A stretch of DNA of 50,338 nt from NCBI GenBank assembly GCA_023264765.1, contig JAHFVC010000005.1:1-50338 (forward strand), given 5' to 3'. The translations under genes were made by a program, and so were the position numbers. Under the pieces are notes generated by a model, which had not been told where the DNA came from, ran no database searches, and was given only the letters and a program-made list of their open reading frames with translations. The stretch comes from Mycobacterium sp. (GTDB taxonomy: Bacteria; Actinomycetota; Actinomycetes; Mycobacteriales; Mycobacteriaceae). Positions within the stretch are counted from its first letter, which is position 1; each line of letters begins with the position of its first letter. Positions 8,231 to 16,833 of the stretch are shown here, in pieces.

Positions 8231-10198
8231 ATGCCCGCCACCACACGCCTGCTGCTCGCCGAATCAGCCCGCGCCGCACTGACCGCAGCCGCGGCGCGCG
8301 CCCACCCCTACGAGACCGGCGGAATACTCATCGGAGTCCTCGCCGACGGCCACCCGTGGGTCACCGCCGCCATCGAAATACCCGCCACCGAACGAGGCCG
8401 CGCCCACTACCGCATCCCCGGCGGAGCCACCCACGCCGCCGTCCAGCGTTCACGCGCGACCGACGATCGACTGGGTTATCTCGGGGACTGGCACACCCAC
8501 CCCGCCGACGCCGGCCCCAGCCCAACCGACCTGACCACGCTGGCCATCATCTCCGTGGCCCACCCCCGCACACCCAACCCCACCCAGATCATCGTGCGCC
8601 GTACCCCCATCGGCTACAGCCTTGATGTGCGCCGTGTCGTGCACTGCACCCCGCGCGCATGTCACATCGTGCTCACCGGCGACCTCCCACCGCGGCTCAT
8701 CGACCACACCCACCGCACGCGCCTCCGCGCACCCCACCTCCAACCGACAGGAGTGCCGATGACCCCGAATGACCTACCCAGCGCGAGCGGTGCACGTCTC
8801 GCCGGCGACAGATACCAGTGGCTGCACGTCTGGCGCGCGTGCATGGAAGCGCTGCACCACAACGTGGCCCGCAACACCGACAACCCCATCATCGCGGTGG
8901 GCGTCGAAGAACCCGGAGTCGGCAACGGCGACGACGTCGTGCGGCACCGCCAACACCCGCCGAACACCTACACCCAAGTCAAGTACGCCGTCGATCACCG
9001 CACCCCCGTCGGCCTCGTCTGGCTCGACGAGAAACACATTCTCACCAAGATGGTCAGCACCCACCAGTCGCTGACCGCCACCGGCACACCAATCGGGCTA
9101 CATCTGACCACCAACCGCACCATCGACCCCACCGACGTGCTGATGCGCGACCTCGACGGGCGAGACGGGCGTCTCTTGCCCCGAGCCGCCCAAGACGGAC
9201 CCCAATCCGAGCGCGGCACTGCGCGCGCCGCATGGGCCACCGCCGCCCACACCGACGAGGACACCTTGATGCGATTCCTCGCCGACTTCCACCTCGAAGT
9301 CGGCTACGAACCCAAACAGCTGCGCCGCGAAGTAGGACTACTCATGACCGCCAACGGATTACGATCCGACGACGCCGCCATCGATCAAGCCGTCGACTGG
9401 GTGTCACAAGAAGTCATCGCCGGCCACCGCCGCCTCACCCTGGCCGACATCACCGACGCCGTCACCACACTCGACCTGCGCGCCGGATCGCCGTGGACGC
9501 CCATCTCCATCGCCACCATCAGCCACGACCACCTAGCCGACCATGCTGCCGTCAGCATCGACTGGGTAGACCGCATCGCCGGCGACACCGCCTGGACGCG
9601 AATCGCGCCAGCACCACCGCACACCTGGGCCGAACTCGCCGACGACATAAAAACCCTGCCCGCCCAACTCGGCGATACCCACCGCATCCTGGTGGGTGGC
9701 CACATGCGCCAAGCCACCGGGTTCCTCGTCGGCGCCGAACTGCGGCGCGTCCTGGGCTACCAACTCGGCATCCGCCAAGGCGACCAATTATGGACCGGCG
9801 AAGAATCCGCCGAGCCCTTCGAGCTGACACTCACCCGCGAAGCCATCGGCCGCGGAACCGAAACCGCGCTGATCGTGACCGTTGCGGACAGTGCCGCTGA
9901 CGTCACTGTGGACTGGATCCGGCGCACAAAACTCCCCGTGGACACCGCGATCATCGCCACTCCCGCCTCCGGCGCCCCATACACCGTCCCGTCCCCCGCC
10001 GCGGCCAACAGCCTGGCCCTCGCGGTACGCAGCGCGGCGCGCCGCAACGCCGGTGCAGCCGCAATGCACCTGTTCCTGATCGGGCCCCTCGGCCTGGCCG
10101 TGTTGCTCGGCCACCACTGGAATCGCGTCACGACAACCCACGTCTACGAACACCTCGGCGGCGTCGACTACGTCCACGCCTTCACCGTCGACGCCTAG
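8231..10198 (+). CDS. Cap3 (JAMM peptidase)-Cap4 (nuclease-SAVED) single ORF
   Basis: The 655-codon frame begins with a Cap3-type JAMM isopeptidase: catalytic Glu28 (YETGGILIG) and the zinc site H88, H90, S97, D100 in DWHTHPADAGPSPTD. It runs without a stop into a Cap4-type effector. After residue 177 comes a DUF4297-like nuclease domain with a GDDVV acidic motif and YTQVKY at about residues 247-252, a PD-(D/E)XK-type core. Then comes a C-terminal SAVED domain (about 440-655) that should bind the cyclic-nucleotide messenger and switch on DNA cleavage. In most type II systems these are two genes. An internal ribosome-binding site and ATG at 8759 could also give Cap4 alone. The ORF follows Cap2 after 11 bases. 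Confidence 0.85.
   Translation: MPATTRLLLAESARAALTAAAARAHPYETGGILIGVLADGHPWVTAAIEIPATERGRAHYRIPGGATHAAVQRSRATDDRLGYLGDWHTHPADAGPSPTDLTTLAIISVAHPRTPNPTQIIVRRTPIGYSLDVRRVVHCTPRACHIVLTGDLPPRLIDHTHRTRLRAPHLQPTGVPMTPNDLPSASGARLAGDRYQWLHVWRACMEALHHNVARNTDNPIIAVGVEEPGVGNGDDVVRHRQHPPNTYTQVKYAVDHRTPVGLVWLDEKHILTKMVSTHQSLTATGTPIGLHLTTNRTIDPTDVLMRDLDGRDGRLLPRAAQDGPQSERGTARAAWATAAHTDEDTLMRFLADFHLEVGYEPKQLRREVGLLMTANGLRSDDAAIDQAVDWVSQEVIAGHRRLTLADITDAVTTLDLRAGSPWTPISIATISHDHLADHAAVSIDWVDRIAGDTAWTRIAPAPPHTWAELADDIKTLPAQLGDTHRILVGGHMRQATGFLVGAELRRVLGYQLGIRQGDQLWTGEESAEPFELTLTREAIGRGTETALIVTVADSAADVTVDWIRRTKLPVDTAIIATPASGAPYTVPSPAAANSLALAVRSAARRNAGAAAMHLFLIGPLGLAVLLGHHWNRVTTTHVYEHLGGVDYVHAFTVDA
8748..8761 (+). 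promoter_or_regulatory. Internal Shine-Dalgarno and ATG for Cap4 within the fused ORF
   Basis: CAGGAG (8748-8753) lies five bases before ATG 8759-8761, which is in frame as codon 177 of the Cap3-Cap4 ORF and falls exactly at the domain border. This is the best-placed ribosome-binding site in the neighbourhood. It suggests that stand-alone Cap4 (479 residues) is made, with or without the full-length fusion. Confidence 0.6.
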
Positions 10199-10221
10199 CT
10201 CAGCACCACCACCGGCTCGCC

Positions 10222-10533
10222 TCACCGACGCGCTTTCTTGTTGCCTCTGACCGGGCGCCGTAAATACAGTGCCGTTTGACCGAGCGTGGACGCGTCGGGC
10301 CCGAGCAGCAAGGCAGCCGTCAACGTTCCGAACACCATCGGTGGGTCAGTCATCGCCATGGGCCGGCACACCGTGACCACCGCACCGTCGTGTGTCGTCG
10401 ACACCGTGCACACTCGCGCGACGTCAGCGACATTGCTGAGCAAGCCCAGCCCGGTCAACGCGACGAAGACCAGCAACGCCGCAGACCGACGAACACGATC
10501 GGCCACCGATTCAGACCCTCGCAGTGACGCCAT
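10222..10533 (-). CDS. Small two-helix membrane protein, unknown function
   Basis: This 103-residue protein has a basic N-terminus, a membrane segment near residues 17-36 (SAALLVFVALTGLGLLSN) and a second near 65-80 (MVFGTLTAALLLG), separated by a short loop with two cysteines. It ends in a basic tail (NKKARR). It lies tail-to-tail with the CBASS effector and head-to-head with the HTH gene. I recognise no family. Small membrane proteins are common beside defence systems, but nothing here ties it to CBASS function. Confidence 0.45.
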   Translation of the reverse strand: MASLRGSESVADRVRRSAALLVFVALTGLGLLSNVADVARVCTVSTTHDGAVVTVCRPMAMTDPPMVFGTLTAALLLGPDASTLGQTALYLRRPVRGNKKARR

Positions 10534-11999
10534 CAGGTGACTCCCTCGACTCGTTACCGGCCACTACAGCCACCATGGAGTCACCACCTGCCCGACCAGC
10601 AGGGCTGGGCCGTATACGTAGCAAGAACCGGAAGCCGATGAGCCACCCCGATGCCCTCCGTGACCCCGCGGCGCTGCGCCAGTGGCTGCGTGCCCTGGCA
10701 TCCGGCCAATCACGGCGCGCGCCGAAGCCCGCGGCACCACTAAACCTTGATCTGGCCGCTCTGCGCAGGACTGTTCGCCGACAGCTCGACCAACTCGTCA
10801 CCGCAGGAAAGCTGCGCGCCGAACACGCCCACGCGTGGTCAGCAGCGGCCGGCCTGTACGGCGCACCGGTCGGTCAACCAACCCTCGCCGCACAGCACGG
10901 CGTCACCGACCGCACCATCCGCTCCTGGCTCACAAGCACCGACAACACGCTCAACTCAGCCCTGCAGCATCATGCCAGCGAGCAGCCAAAGCCTTCGGCT
11001 CCCGCATCACCGGCTGATGCCGAGCTGGATTCAGTCGTCGCGATCGCAGCCCTGCTAAAAGCCCTCACCGTCACCCACGCACCACCAGAACACCAGGAGG
11101 CTGTCCACCAATACGCCGCCGAGCGCCTGCATGCGCCGCGACCAGCCGCTCGACCAGGAAGCAGACGCTGGCTACGCCAGCGGTTCCTCCCGACCGTCCC
11201 GGCCCGCGCAGAGGCAGCCCTTAACACGGTGCTCACCGATGAACGCATCGCAGCCGACGACACCCCCACACTGCTGTCCATGCCCTACCAGCTCCACGAC
11301 GACCCCGCGGCCGCCATCAGCGAACTGAGCCGCGCGTGGAGCAGCCGGGACCGCATCTTCATTCCCCTACTGGCCAACCACGCGCTGCGGACCGCGCGAG
11401 CGCACCCCGAACTCCCCGTCGACGACCGGCTCCACATGCTCGAAGTCATCTCCAACGCCCTGCGCGACGCGGAGAACTTGCAAGCATTCATCGTCGGAAC
11501 ACAATGGAAAACACTTGCCCGCAACACATTCGGCCCCCGCGACCCACGGGTATGGAAAGCCGACGGTCTACTCATCCACATGATGCAGATCCACGGCTAC
11601 CACGACGCTGCGCGCCGCGCGCAAGAACGCCACATTGCCAACTTCCCCCACGCTAAATTCACCGACCCCGCCGACGCGGCGTTACACGACCTCGACCGCT
11701 TCGCACGCCAAATCACCCTCGAAATAACCCAACCAACAACCGGCAGCCGAGGGCGCGCCGCGGACCTAATTCGTCGCTTACGCAACGCACATGATCACCA
11801 CCAATCCCCCAGCCCAGAAGACACCTTCACGGTTCTCCGCCGCCGCCTGGAAGTAGCTCTCCACGATGCGGTAGTGAACTCGCGCGGACAACGTCTTGGA
11901 CAACGGCCATTCGATGCGCTGGTCACCCAACTGGAACAGGAAACTCTCGCATTGCAGCCACACCGAGCTCTCGCCCGCTACGAACTACTCCTTAAGATC

Positions 12000-12004
12000 G
12001 ATGC
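12000..12004. repeat. Target-site duplication, left copy (GATGC)
   Basis: GATGC immediately precedes the IS21-family left end (TGTCAATGGCC at 12005). The identical five bases follow the right end at 18516-18520. A five-base duplication is within the range of IS21-family insertions, and removing one copy restores the host reading frame. Confidence 0.85.
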
Positions 12005-12061
12005 TGTCAATGGCCAAGTTCAGGTATCCGCTGGTGGCCAGATAAAAGTATCCACCCCGTG
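12005..12061. repeat. IS21-family left terminal repeats
   Basis: The sequence begins TGTCAATGGCC and contains two sub-repeats that recur inverted at the right end: 12012-12029 (two mismatches) and 12035-12061 (27 identical bases). These are the expected transposase-binding sites. Confidence 0.85.
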
Positions 12062-12552
12062 CGGTAGTTCCTAGGTTGGCTTGGGGTTCTCCTTCCGGTA
12101 CTTGGCGTCCTTCATGCGGTAGGAGTCGCCGTCGGTGATGACGACGGTGGCATGGTGCAGCAGCCGATCGAGGATGCTGACCGCGGTGGTCTGCTCGGGC
12201 AGGAAGCGGCCCCATTGTTCGAAGGGCCAGTGCGACCCGATGGCCAGGGAGCGGCGTTCGTAGGCGCCGGCGACGAGCCGGAAGAGTAGCTGGGTTCCGG
12301 TGTCGTCCAGTGGTGCGAACCCGAGCTCGTCGAGGATGATCAGATCGACCCGAAGCAGGGACTCGATGATCTTGCCGACGGTGTTGTCGGCCAGGCCGCG
12401 GTAGAGCGTTTCGACGAGGTCGGCGGCGGTGAAGTAGCGAACCTTGTGCCCGGCGTGGATCGCCGCGGTTCCCAGCGCGATGAGGGTGTGGCTCTTGCCC
12501 GTGCCCGTCGTTATCGCGGGTTCGGGGGGTGAGAGTGCCGCTTTCTGCCTGT

Positions 12553-12996
12553 TCAGGACGTTGTTGCGATCGATGCGACGTTTGGTGAGGGGTGGATGCC
12601 CCGTCGAGCCAGTTCGCGTCGTAGGTCGAGGTTCTCGCCGTGTGCTCGTTGGAGGGCGTCGCGGAGGGCTTGCAGTTGCTGGCGGTGCTGTTTCTTGAGT
12701 TCGGCGATCTGGCGGGTTAGGGCGATGACGAGGGTGCTGTCGGTGTCGACGGGCTGGTCGGCAGATGCTTTGCGGCGGGTGCCGCGCAGGTGCTCGATGC
12801 GTGTGCGTAGTTCGGGGTGCTTGTAGAGGAAGGCGTGGGAGACGCCTGCTTCGCGTTGCACCGCTTGGAACGTGATCGCGTCGCCGCGTTTGATGAGTCG
12901 GCGGATAGCCTGTTCGGCGTCTCTGGTTTTGTTCTGCGACTTGACTTTCGCTGCGTCGGTGAGGGCGGTGATGCGGCGTTGTCGGGAGTCGGTCAA
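12553..12996 (-). CDS. tnpC: TnpC-like transposon accessory protein (DUF6262-type)
   Basis: This 147-residue, basic, mostly helical protein has an HTH-like segment (AITFQAVQREAGVSHAFLYK, about residues 40-59) and a C-terminal coiled-coil-like stretch (ALTRQIAELKKQHRQQLQAL). This fits the small TnpC proteins of Tn554-type elements, which influence orientation or efficiency of insertion. ATG 12996 overlaps the tnpB stop by four bases. It is the last gene before the left end of the transposon. Confidence 0.8.
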   Translation of the reverse strand: MTDSRQRRITALTDAAKVKSQNKTRDAEQAIRRLIKRGDAITFQAVQREAGVSHAFLYKHPELRTRIEHLRGTRRKASADQPVDTDSTLVIALTRQIAELKKQHRQQLQALRDALQRAHGENLDLRRELARRGIHPSPNVASIATTS

Positions 12997-15161
12997 TGGG
13001 GTCTCCTACGGTGGGCGGTCAGGTCGAGCGGCAGCGGGATGGGTCCGGTGCTGGCTCGATGACACTGGGCTGTCTGGCCGTGTGTCGCGGAGTCGGGCAC
13101 GTCGTCCAGAGCGGCCAGGAGCCGGGTGAGCGCGGAGTGTTCGGCGCGACGGTGGATCAGCCATACGTTGTCGTCGGGCATGGAGTGGCCGTGTCGTTGC
13201 TCGAATTCTGTTGTGGCCCGGTCGATCAGGTTGGTGGTCTCGCGGAGTTGGCGTTGCAGGACGTCTCGGTGGGTGTGGTCGGTGACGAATACCGAACAGG
13301 TCAGGCAGGCGTTGCCTTTGTCGCAGGATTGCAGTGGTGGCAGCATGCACCACCCGTTGGGCAGGAACCGGTCTGCGCGGCGGAACAGGTGCAGGCTGTC
13401 GTGGTCGTCGCTGCTGAGTTGGATGCGGGTGCCGTCGGATCGCAGCTTGGCGGTGGCCAGGAATGCCTGCTCGGCGTGCTCGTCGCGGGCGGCGATGTAG
13501 TGCATGGTCATGGTGGGGGTGGCGTGCCCGGCGTAGCGCTGCAGGACGTGGATCGGTAGCCCGAGTTCGGCCAGTCGGGTCAGGCGGGTGTGGCGGAAGC
13601 GGTGGGTGTGGCTCAATCGCACGACGTGGCCTTTGGCGTCGGTGATCTGAACGACGTCGCTGAGGGTGCGTAGCACCCAGTTGTAGGTGCCCGATGGATA
13701 GGGTTTGTCGCCGCGGCGGTTGCCCAGACGCCGGGCGAACAGATACCGCCTGGTGCTGTCGGGGTACTGGATGTGCAGCCAACGGTGTTGTTCGGCAATG
13801 ACTTCGGTGACCTCGTAGTCAACGAGGATGGTGTCGGGTGCGACGTCGATCTTGCTTTGTGCGTAGCGGAAACGGGTCAGTGTTTGGTCCTCGGCCGCCG
13901 CTGTGGTGGTGGGTGCAGCTGAAAGGCAGTCGAAGTCGCAGGTGCGGATTTCGCTGGCTCGGCGGCCGGTGAGGATCTGCAGCAGGATCATCCGCATTGC
14001 TTGCGGGTCGTCGAGTCCGTTGGCGGTGATGGTGCTGCCGTCGCCGCGGGTGATGGTCATCTGCTCCGTGCGAGGCAATCCGATCAGCGGCAGCGCGGCG
14101 GTGATCTGCGCGAGTGCGTGGTCGTCGATGTAGTTCGCGTCGTTGAATCCGCGTTGGTGCGGTATCCGGGTGACTCGGCTGAACCAGCTGGCCGCGTGAG
14201 CGGTGGTGACCCGGTGCCAGGGCTCGATGTCGAGAATGCGGCGAGCCTCGGCGGGATTGGCGGCAATGAAGTCCAGGAGGCCGGCCACCGCTCGCAGGTC
14301 GTCGTTGATTCCTCGGATCGGCACGGTTCTTCCGAGGTGGCGTGTGTCGGAGTGGCGGGTGACACGGTTGGCGGCCACGGCGGTCCACCGTGCGAATGCT
14401 GCTGCCTGTTCGACCGCGCTCGTTGGGTCGCCCAGGATCTCGGTGGGGTCATCGAAGCTGGCGGTCAGCCAGTTGTCGAACCGGCGGAAGCTGCGCATGC
14501 GTTCCTGGCTGACGCTGGTCCAGCGCAGCGCCCCGGATTCGAGCATCGTGCCCAGGTGCCACTTCACCGCGGCCCGCAGCCACGGCAGTCGGATGTCTCC
14601 GGGTGAGCAGCCGTAGTTGGCGACTGGTTCACGATCGCTCAGTGGGATCCGCGGATCGCAGCGCGGGTGCCAGAAGTCCAGCTGCCACCACGGGCCGTCG
14701 TGGCTGGCGGCGATCAGGGCGTGGCGAGCGAAGCCGAACAGTGCGTGCACCCGGCCCCGACCTCGGGGTGAGGGTAGTCGCTTGCCCCTGCTGAGATAGA
14801 ACCAGCTCTGCAACACCGCTGCGGCGTCGTAATCCATCGCCCGGATCGATGACGGGATATCCCGGCCCGCGGTGACGGCCCGGCGAATCATGTTGGCCAG
14901 CTGAGCCATTGCCAACACCGAGACGCGGGTGCCGTCACTGGCCTGCCAGTGCGCCATCCACGCCAGCTCCGCCGCGAACGGGTCGGGCAGCCCGCTCAGA
15001 TCCAGCTGCGGCCAATTGTTCTCGGTGATCGAGGCCCAGTTCCCGATGCCGGGTCCGAGCACGGGGCCACGCCACTGTGCCGGCAGCTCGTCCCAGAGCC
15101 GCCAGATCGGGTCGAGGTGTTCGGCCCTGCGCAGCCGCAGGTGGCTGTGCTCGTCGATCAT
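12993..15161 (-). CDS. tnpB: TnpB-like tyrosine recombinase of the Tn554-like element
   Basis: This 722-residue protein has the tyrosine-recombinase catalytic core in its second half: Arg in TGRRASEIRTCDFD, the His-x-x-Arg box in SHTHRFRHTRLTRL, a later His in YAGHATPTM and the likely nucleophile Tyr in MHYIAARDEH. A cysteine cluster near the C-terminus (PLQSCDKGNACLTCSVF) resembles a zinc-binding site seen in TnpB-type recombinases. ATG 15161 is chosen over a farther upstream ATG because it overlaps the tnpA stop (ATGA, 15158-15161). It acts with TnpA in excision and integration. Confidence 0.9.
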   Translation of the reverse strand: MIDEHSHLRLRRAEHLDPIWRLWDELPAQWRGPVLGPGIGNWASITENNWPQLDLSGLPDPFAAELAWMAHWQASDGTRVSVLAMAQLANMIRRAVTAGRDIPSSIRAMDYDAAAVLQSWFYLSRGKRLPSPRGRGRVHALFGFARHALIAASHDGPWWQLDFWHPRCDPRIPLSDREPVANYGCSPGDIRLPWLRAAVKWHLGTMLESGALRWTSVSQERMRSFRRFDNWLTASFDDPTEILGDPTSAVEQAAAFARWTAVAANRVTRHSDTRHLGRTVPIRGINDDLRAVAGLLDFIAANPAEARRILDIEPWHRVTTAHAASWFSRVTRIPHQRGFNDANYIDDHALAQITAALPLIGLPRTEQMTITRGDGSTITANGLDDPQAMRMILLQILTGRRASEIRTCDFDCLSAAPTTTAAAEDQTLTRFRYAQSKIDVAPDTILVDYEVTEVIAEQHRWLHIQYPDSTRRYLFARRLGNRRGDKPYPSGTYNWVLRTLSDVVQITDAKGHVVRLSHTHRFRHTRLTRLAELGLPIHVLQRYAGHATPTMTMHYIAARDEHAEQAFLATAKLRSDGTRIQLSSDDHDSLHLFRRADRFLPNGWCMLPPLQSCDKGNACLTCSVFVTDHTHRDVLQRQLRETTNLIDRATTEFEQRHGHSMPDDNVWLIHRRAEHSALTRLLAALDDVPDSATHGQTAQCHRASTGPIPLPLDLTAHRRRPH

Positions 15162-16339
15162 TCGACCACCCGCCAGCTGCTGGCGTAGGTCGCCCAGTTG
15201 GCGGCTGCTCGCAGTGCTTCGTCGTCGCGGACCCAGCCGTAGAGATCCAGCGTGGTCTGCACATGAGCGTGACCAAGACGCCGGGAGACCACCCATTCCG
15301 GTGTTCCGGCGAGCAACAAGGCGGTGGCATGGGTGTGGCGGAACCAATGCGGCGTCCAGCCCGGCGGCCCGATACCGCGCCGGCGCAGCGTGGCCACTTT
15401 CTCCCGGACCGTCGTCTCCCGCAAGGCGGCCAACAACGGTGGTCGAGACACGTTCACCAGCAGCGGCGACGCATCTGTCACAGCGATGCCGGATTCGGCT
15501 GCTCGGCAGGCGATATCGGTGAGATAGTCGGCGAACAACCGCTCGAGGTCGGCACCAACGTAGATTCGTCGCGGTCGCATCATCTTCACCCGCGCTCCGT
15601 TGGGATTATCGGCCCGCGGCACGAGCTGCACATACGCGGTCTCGCCGCGGCCGAGCACGAACTCGCCGATCCGCAGGCCCAGCGCCTCCCCGAGACGCAT
15701 GCCGGTTTCGGCCAGCAGGGCGAACACGAACCGGTCCCGCAGATTTCCTCGCCACGACCCGGACTCGGCATCGAAGACCGCGCAGCCATCCAGGATCGCC
15801 TGGATCTGCTCGGGCAGCAGCAACGGTGGTCTGTCGCGGCGGCGGTCGCGGCGCACCCGCACCAGCGATGACGCCGCCGGGGCCGACCGCGCATCCAGAT
15901 GCGCCAACAAGCCCCGGGCCGGCCGACGCCGCGGTGTTCCTCGAAGCAGCCGTCCCGCCACCACCACACCGGACACCGCGTCATGCCAGCGGTAGAACGA
16001 AATCAACGCTGCCAAGCGGACTTCCAGCGTTGCCGCACTCGGCGCCTGGCCCGACTCAGCCGGCCGGTGCTCAATAGTGCGGCCGTTGCGTTGCCAAGAC
16101 AGAAATGCCGTGAAAGCCGGGACACCGACATCACACCAGGAGTCAGTCTGCCCGCGCTGCTCCAGGAAGGTCCACCACTGCGCCAACGAGGTCGCATACC
16201 CGCGCACCGTGTTCGGCGACCACAGGTGCCGGTGGGCTTCTATCCACTCCTCAACCGGACCGACCGTTGCGTAGTCCTCGCCGAGCACAGTCCAGGTCCG
16301 CTGCCCTCCCGCAGGAGACACTGCCACCGGATACGCCAT
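15158..16339 (-). CDS. tnpA: TnpA-like tyrosine recombinase of the Tn554-like element
   Basis: This 393-residue protein has a SAM-like N-terminal DNA-binding region (WSPNTVRGYATSLAQWW) and a complete catalytic set: Arg in ETGMRLGEALGLR, the HxxR box in HWFRHTHATALLL, His in RRLGHAHVQTT and Tyr in LDLYGWV. The length matches Tn554 TnpA. AAGGAA lies just before ATG 16339. It is the first gene of the tnpABC operon. About 120 bases upstream form the right transposon end. Confidence 0.92.
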   Translation of the reverse strand: MAYPVAVSPAGGQRTWTVLGEDYATVGPVEEWIEAHRHLWSPNTVRGYATSLAQWWTFLEQRGQTDSWCDVGVPAFTAFLSWQRNGRTIEHRPAESGQAPSAATLEVRLAALISFYRWHDAVSGVVVAGRLLRGTPRRRPARGLLAHLDARSAPAASSLVRVRRDRRRDRPPLLLPEQIQAILDGCAVFDAESGSWRGNLRDRFVFALLAETGMRLGEALGLRIGEFVLGRGETAYVQLVPRADNPNGARVKMMRPRRIYVGADLERLFADYLTDIACRAAESGIAVTDASPLLVNVSRPPLLAALRETTVREKVATLRRRGIGPPGWTPHWFRHTHATALLLAGTPEWVVSRRLGHAHVQTTLDLYGWVRDDEALRAAANWATYASSWRVVE

Positions 16340-16833
16340 CGTTGCCGTTCCTTCACGTTGAAGAACACCCGCCGATAAACCGGCAACAACGATGACTCGC
16401 CCAGCATCAACCTCTTTGTCGCATACATAGATTCGAGCGTGTTGCTACCCGTTGATAACGGCTGGGCCGATGATCGCCAGGTTCTGTTGTGCCCGTACCC
16501 ATTCCAAGCTCGAAAGGTAGTCGAACACCTTCGGCTGGATCGAGGAGCCAGCCACGTCGAAGGACTCCAACGTCTTCGGGACGGGGAATGCCGCGGACTT
16601 GAGTCGGTTGACGACATTGGAAGCATCGCGGGCCGCCAACTCCGTTTCTACCAGCGTCCGCAGGACCTCCTCGGGAGTCCAACGTTGCGTCTTGGCGGTG
16701 ATCAGCACTTCGGGTGCCATCCGCCGCACTGCGGCCAATTTCAACCGGCGCAACCCGGCGTCCAGATCAGCAGCAAGTGGCGGAACCGACAGCGGTGCAA
16801 CAGGTTCGGTGACGGTCATCGGTGCCGTCTTGG

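Larger units (their letters stand above)
12506..16459 (-). mobile_element. Tn554-like transposon (TnpA-TnpB-TnpC) inserted in istB
   Basis: This 3954-bp element carries three overlapping leftward genes in the order tnpA, tnpB, tnpC, as in Tn554: two tyrosine recombinases and a small accessory protein. No cargo gene is visible. Its limits were set by rejoining istB. The ends carry imperfect inverted motifs: GTTATCGCGGGT from 12510 on the left and GTTATCAACGGGT read inwards from 16459 on the right. Four extra bases (CGTC, 12506-12509) at the left junction could be core bases brought from the previous site, as happens in Tn554 movement. No long target duplication is seen, consistent with tyrosine-recombinase chemistry. 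Confidence 0.85.

Noticed and set aside
11985..12215. A 76-codon minus-strand frame at the left IS21 end
   Set aside because: It is a shifted reading of the istB C-terminus and of the terminal repeat.
12993..15347. A 'recombinase-in-trio' (RIT) element with three tyrosine recombinases
   Set aside because: Only two of the three genes have tyrosine-recombinase cores. The third is a small TnpC-like helical protein, so the Tn554 type fits better.
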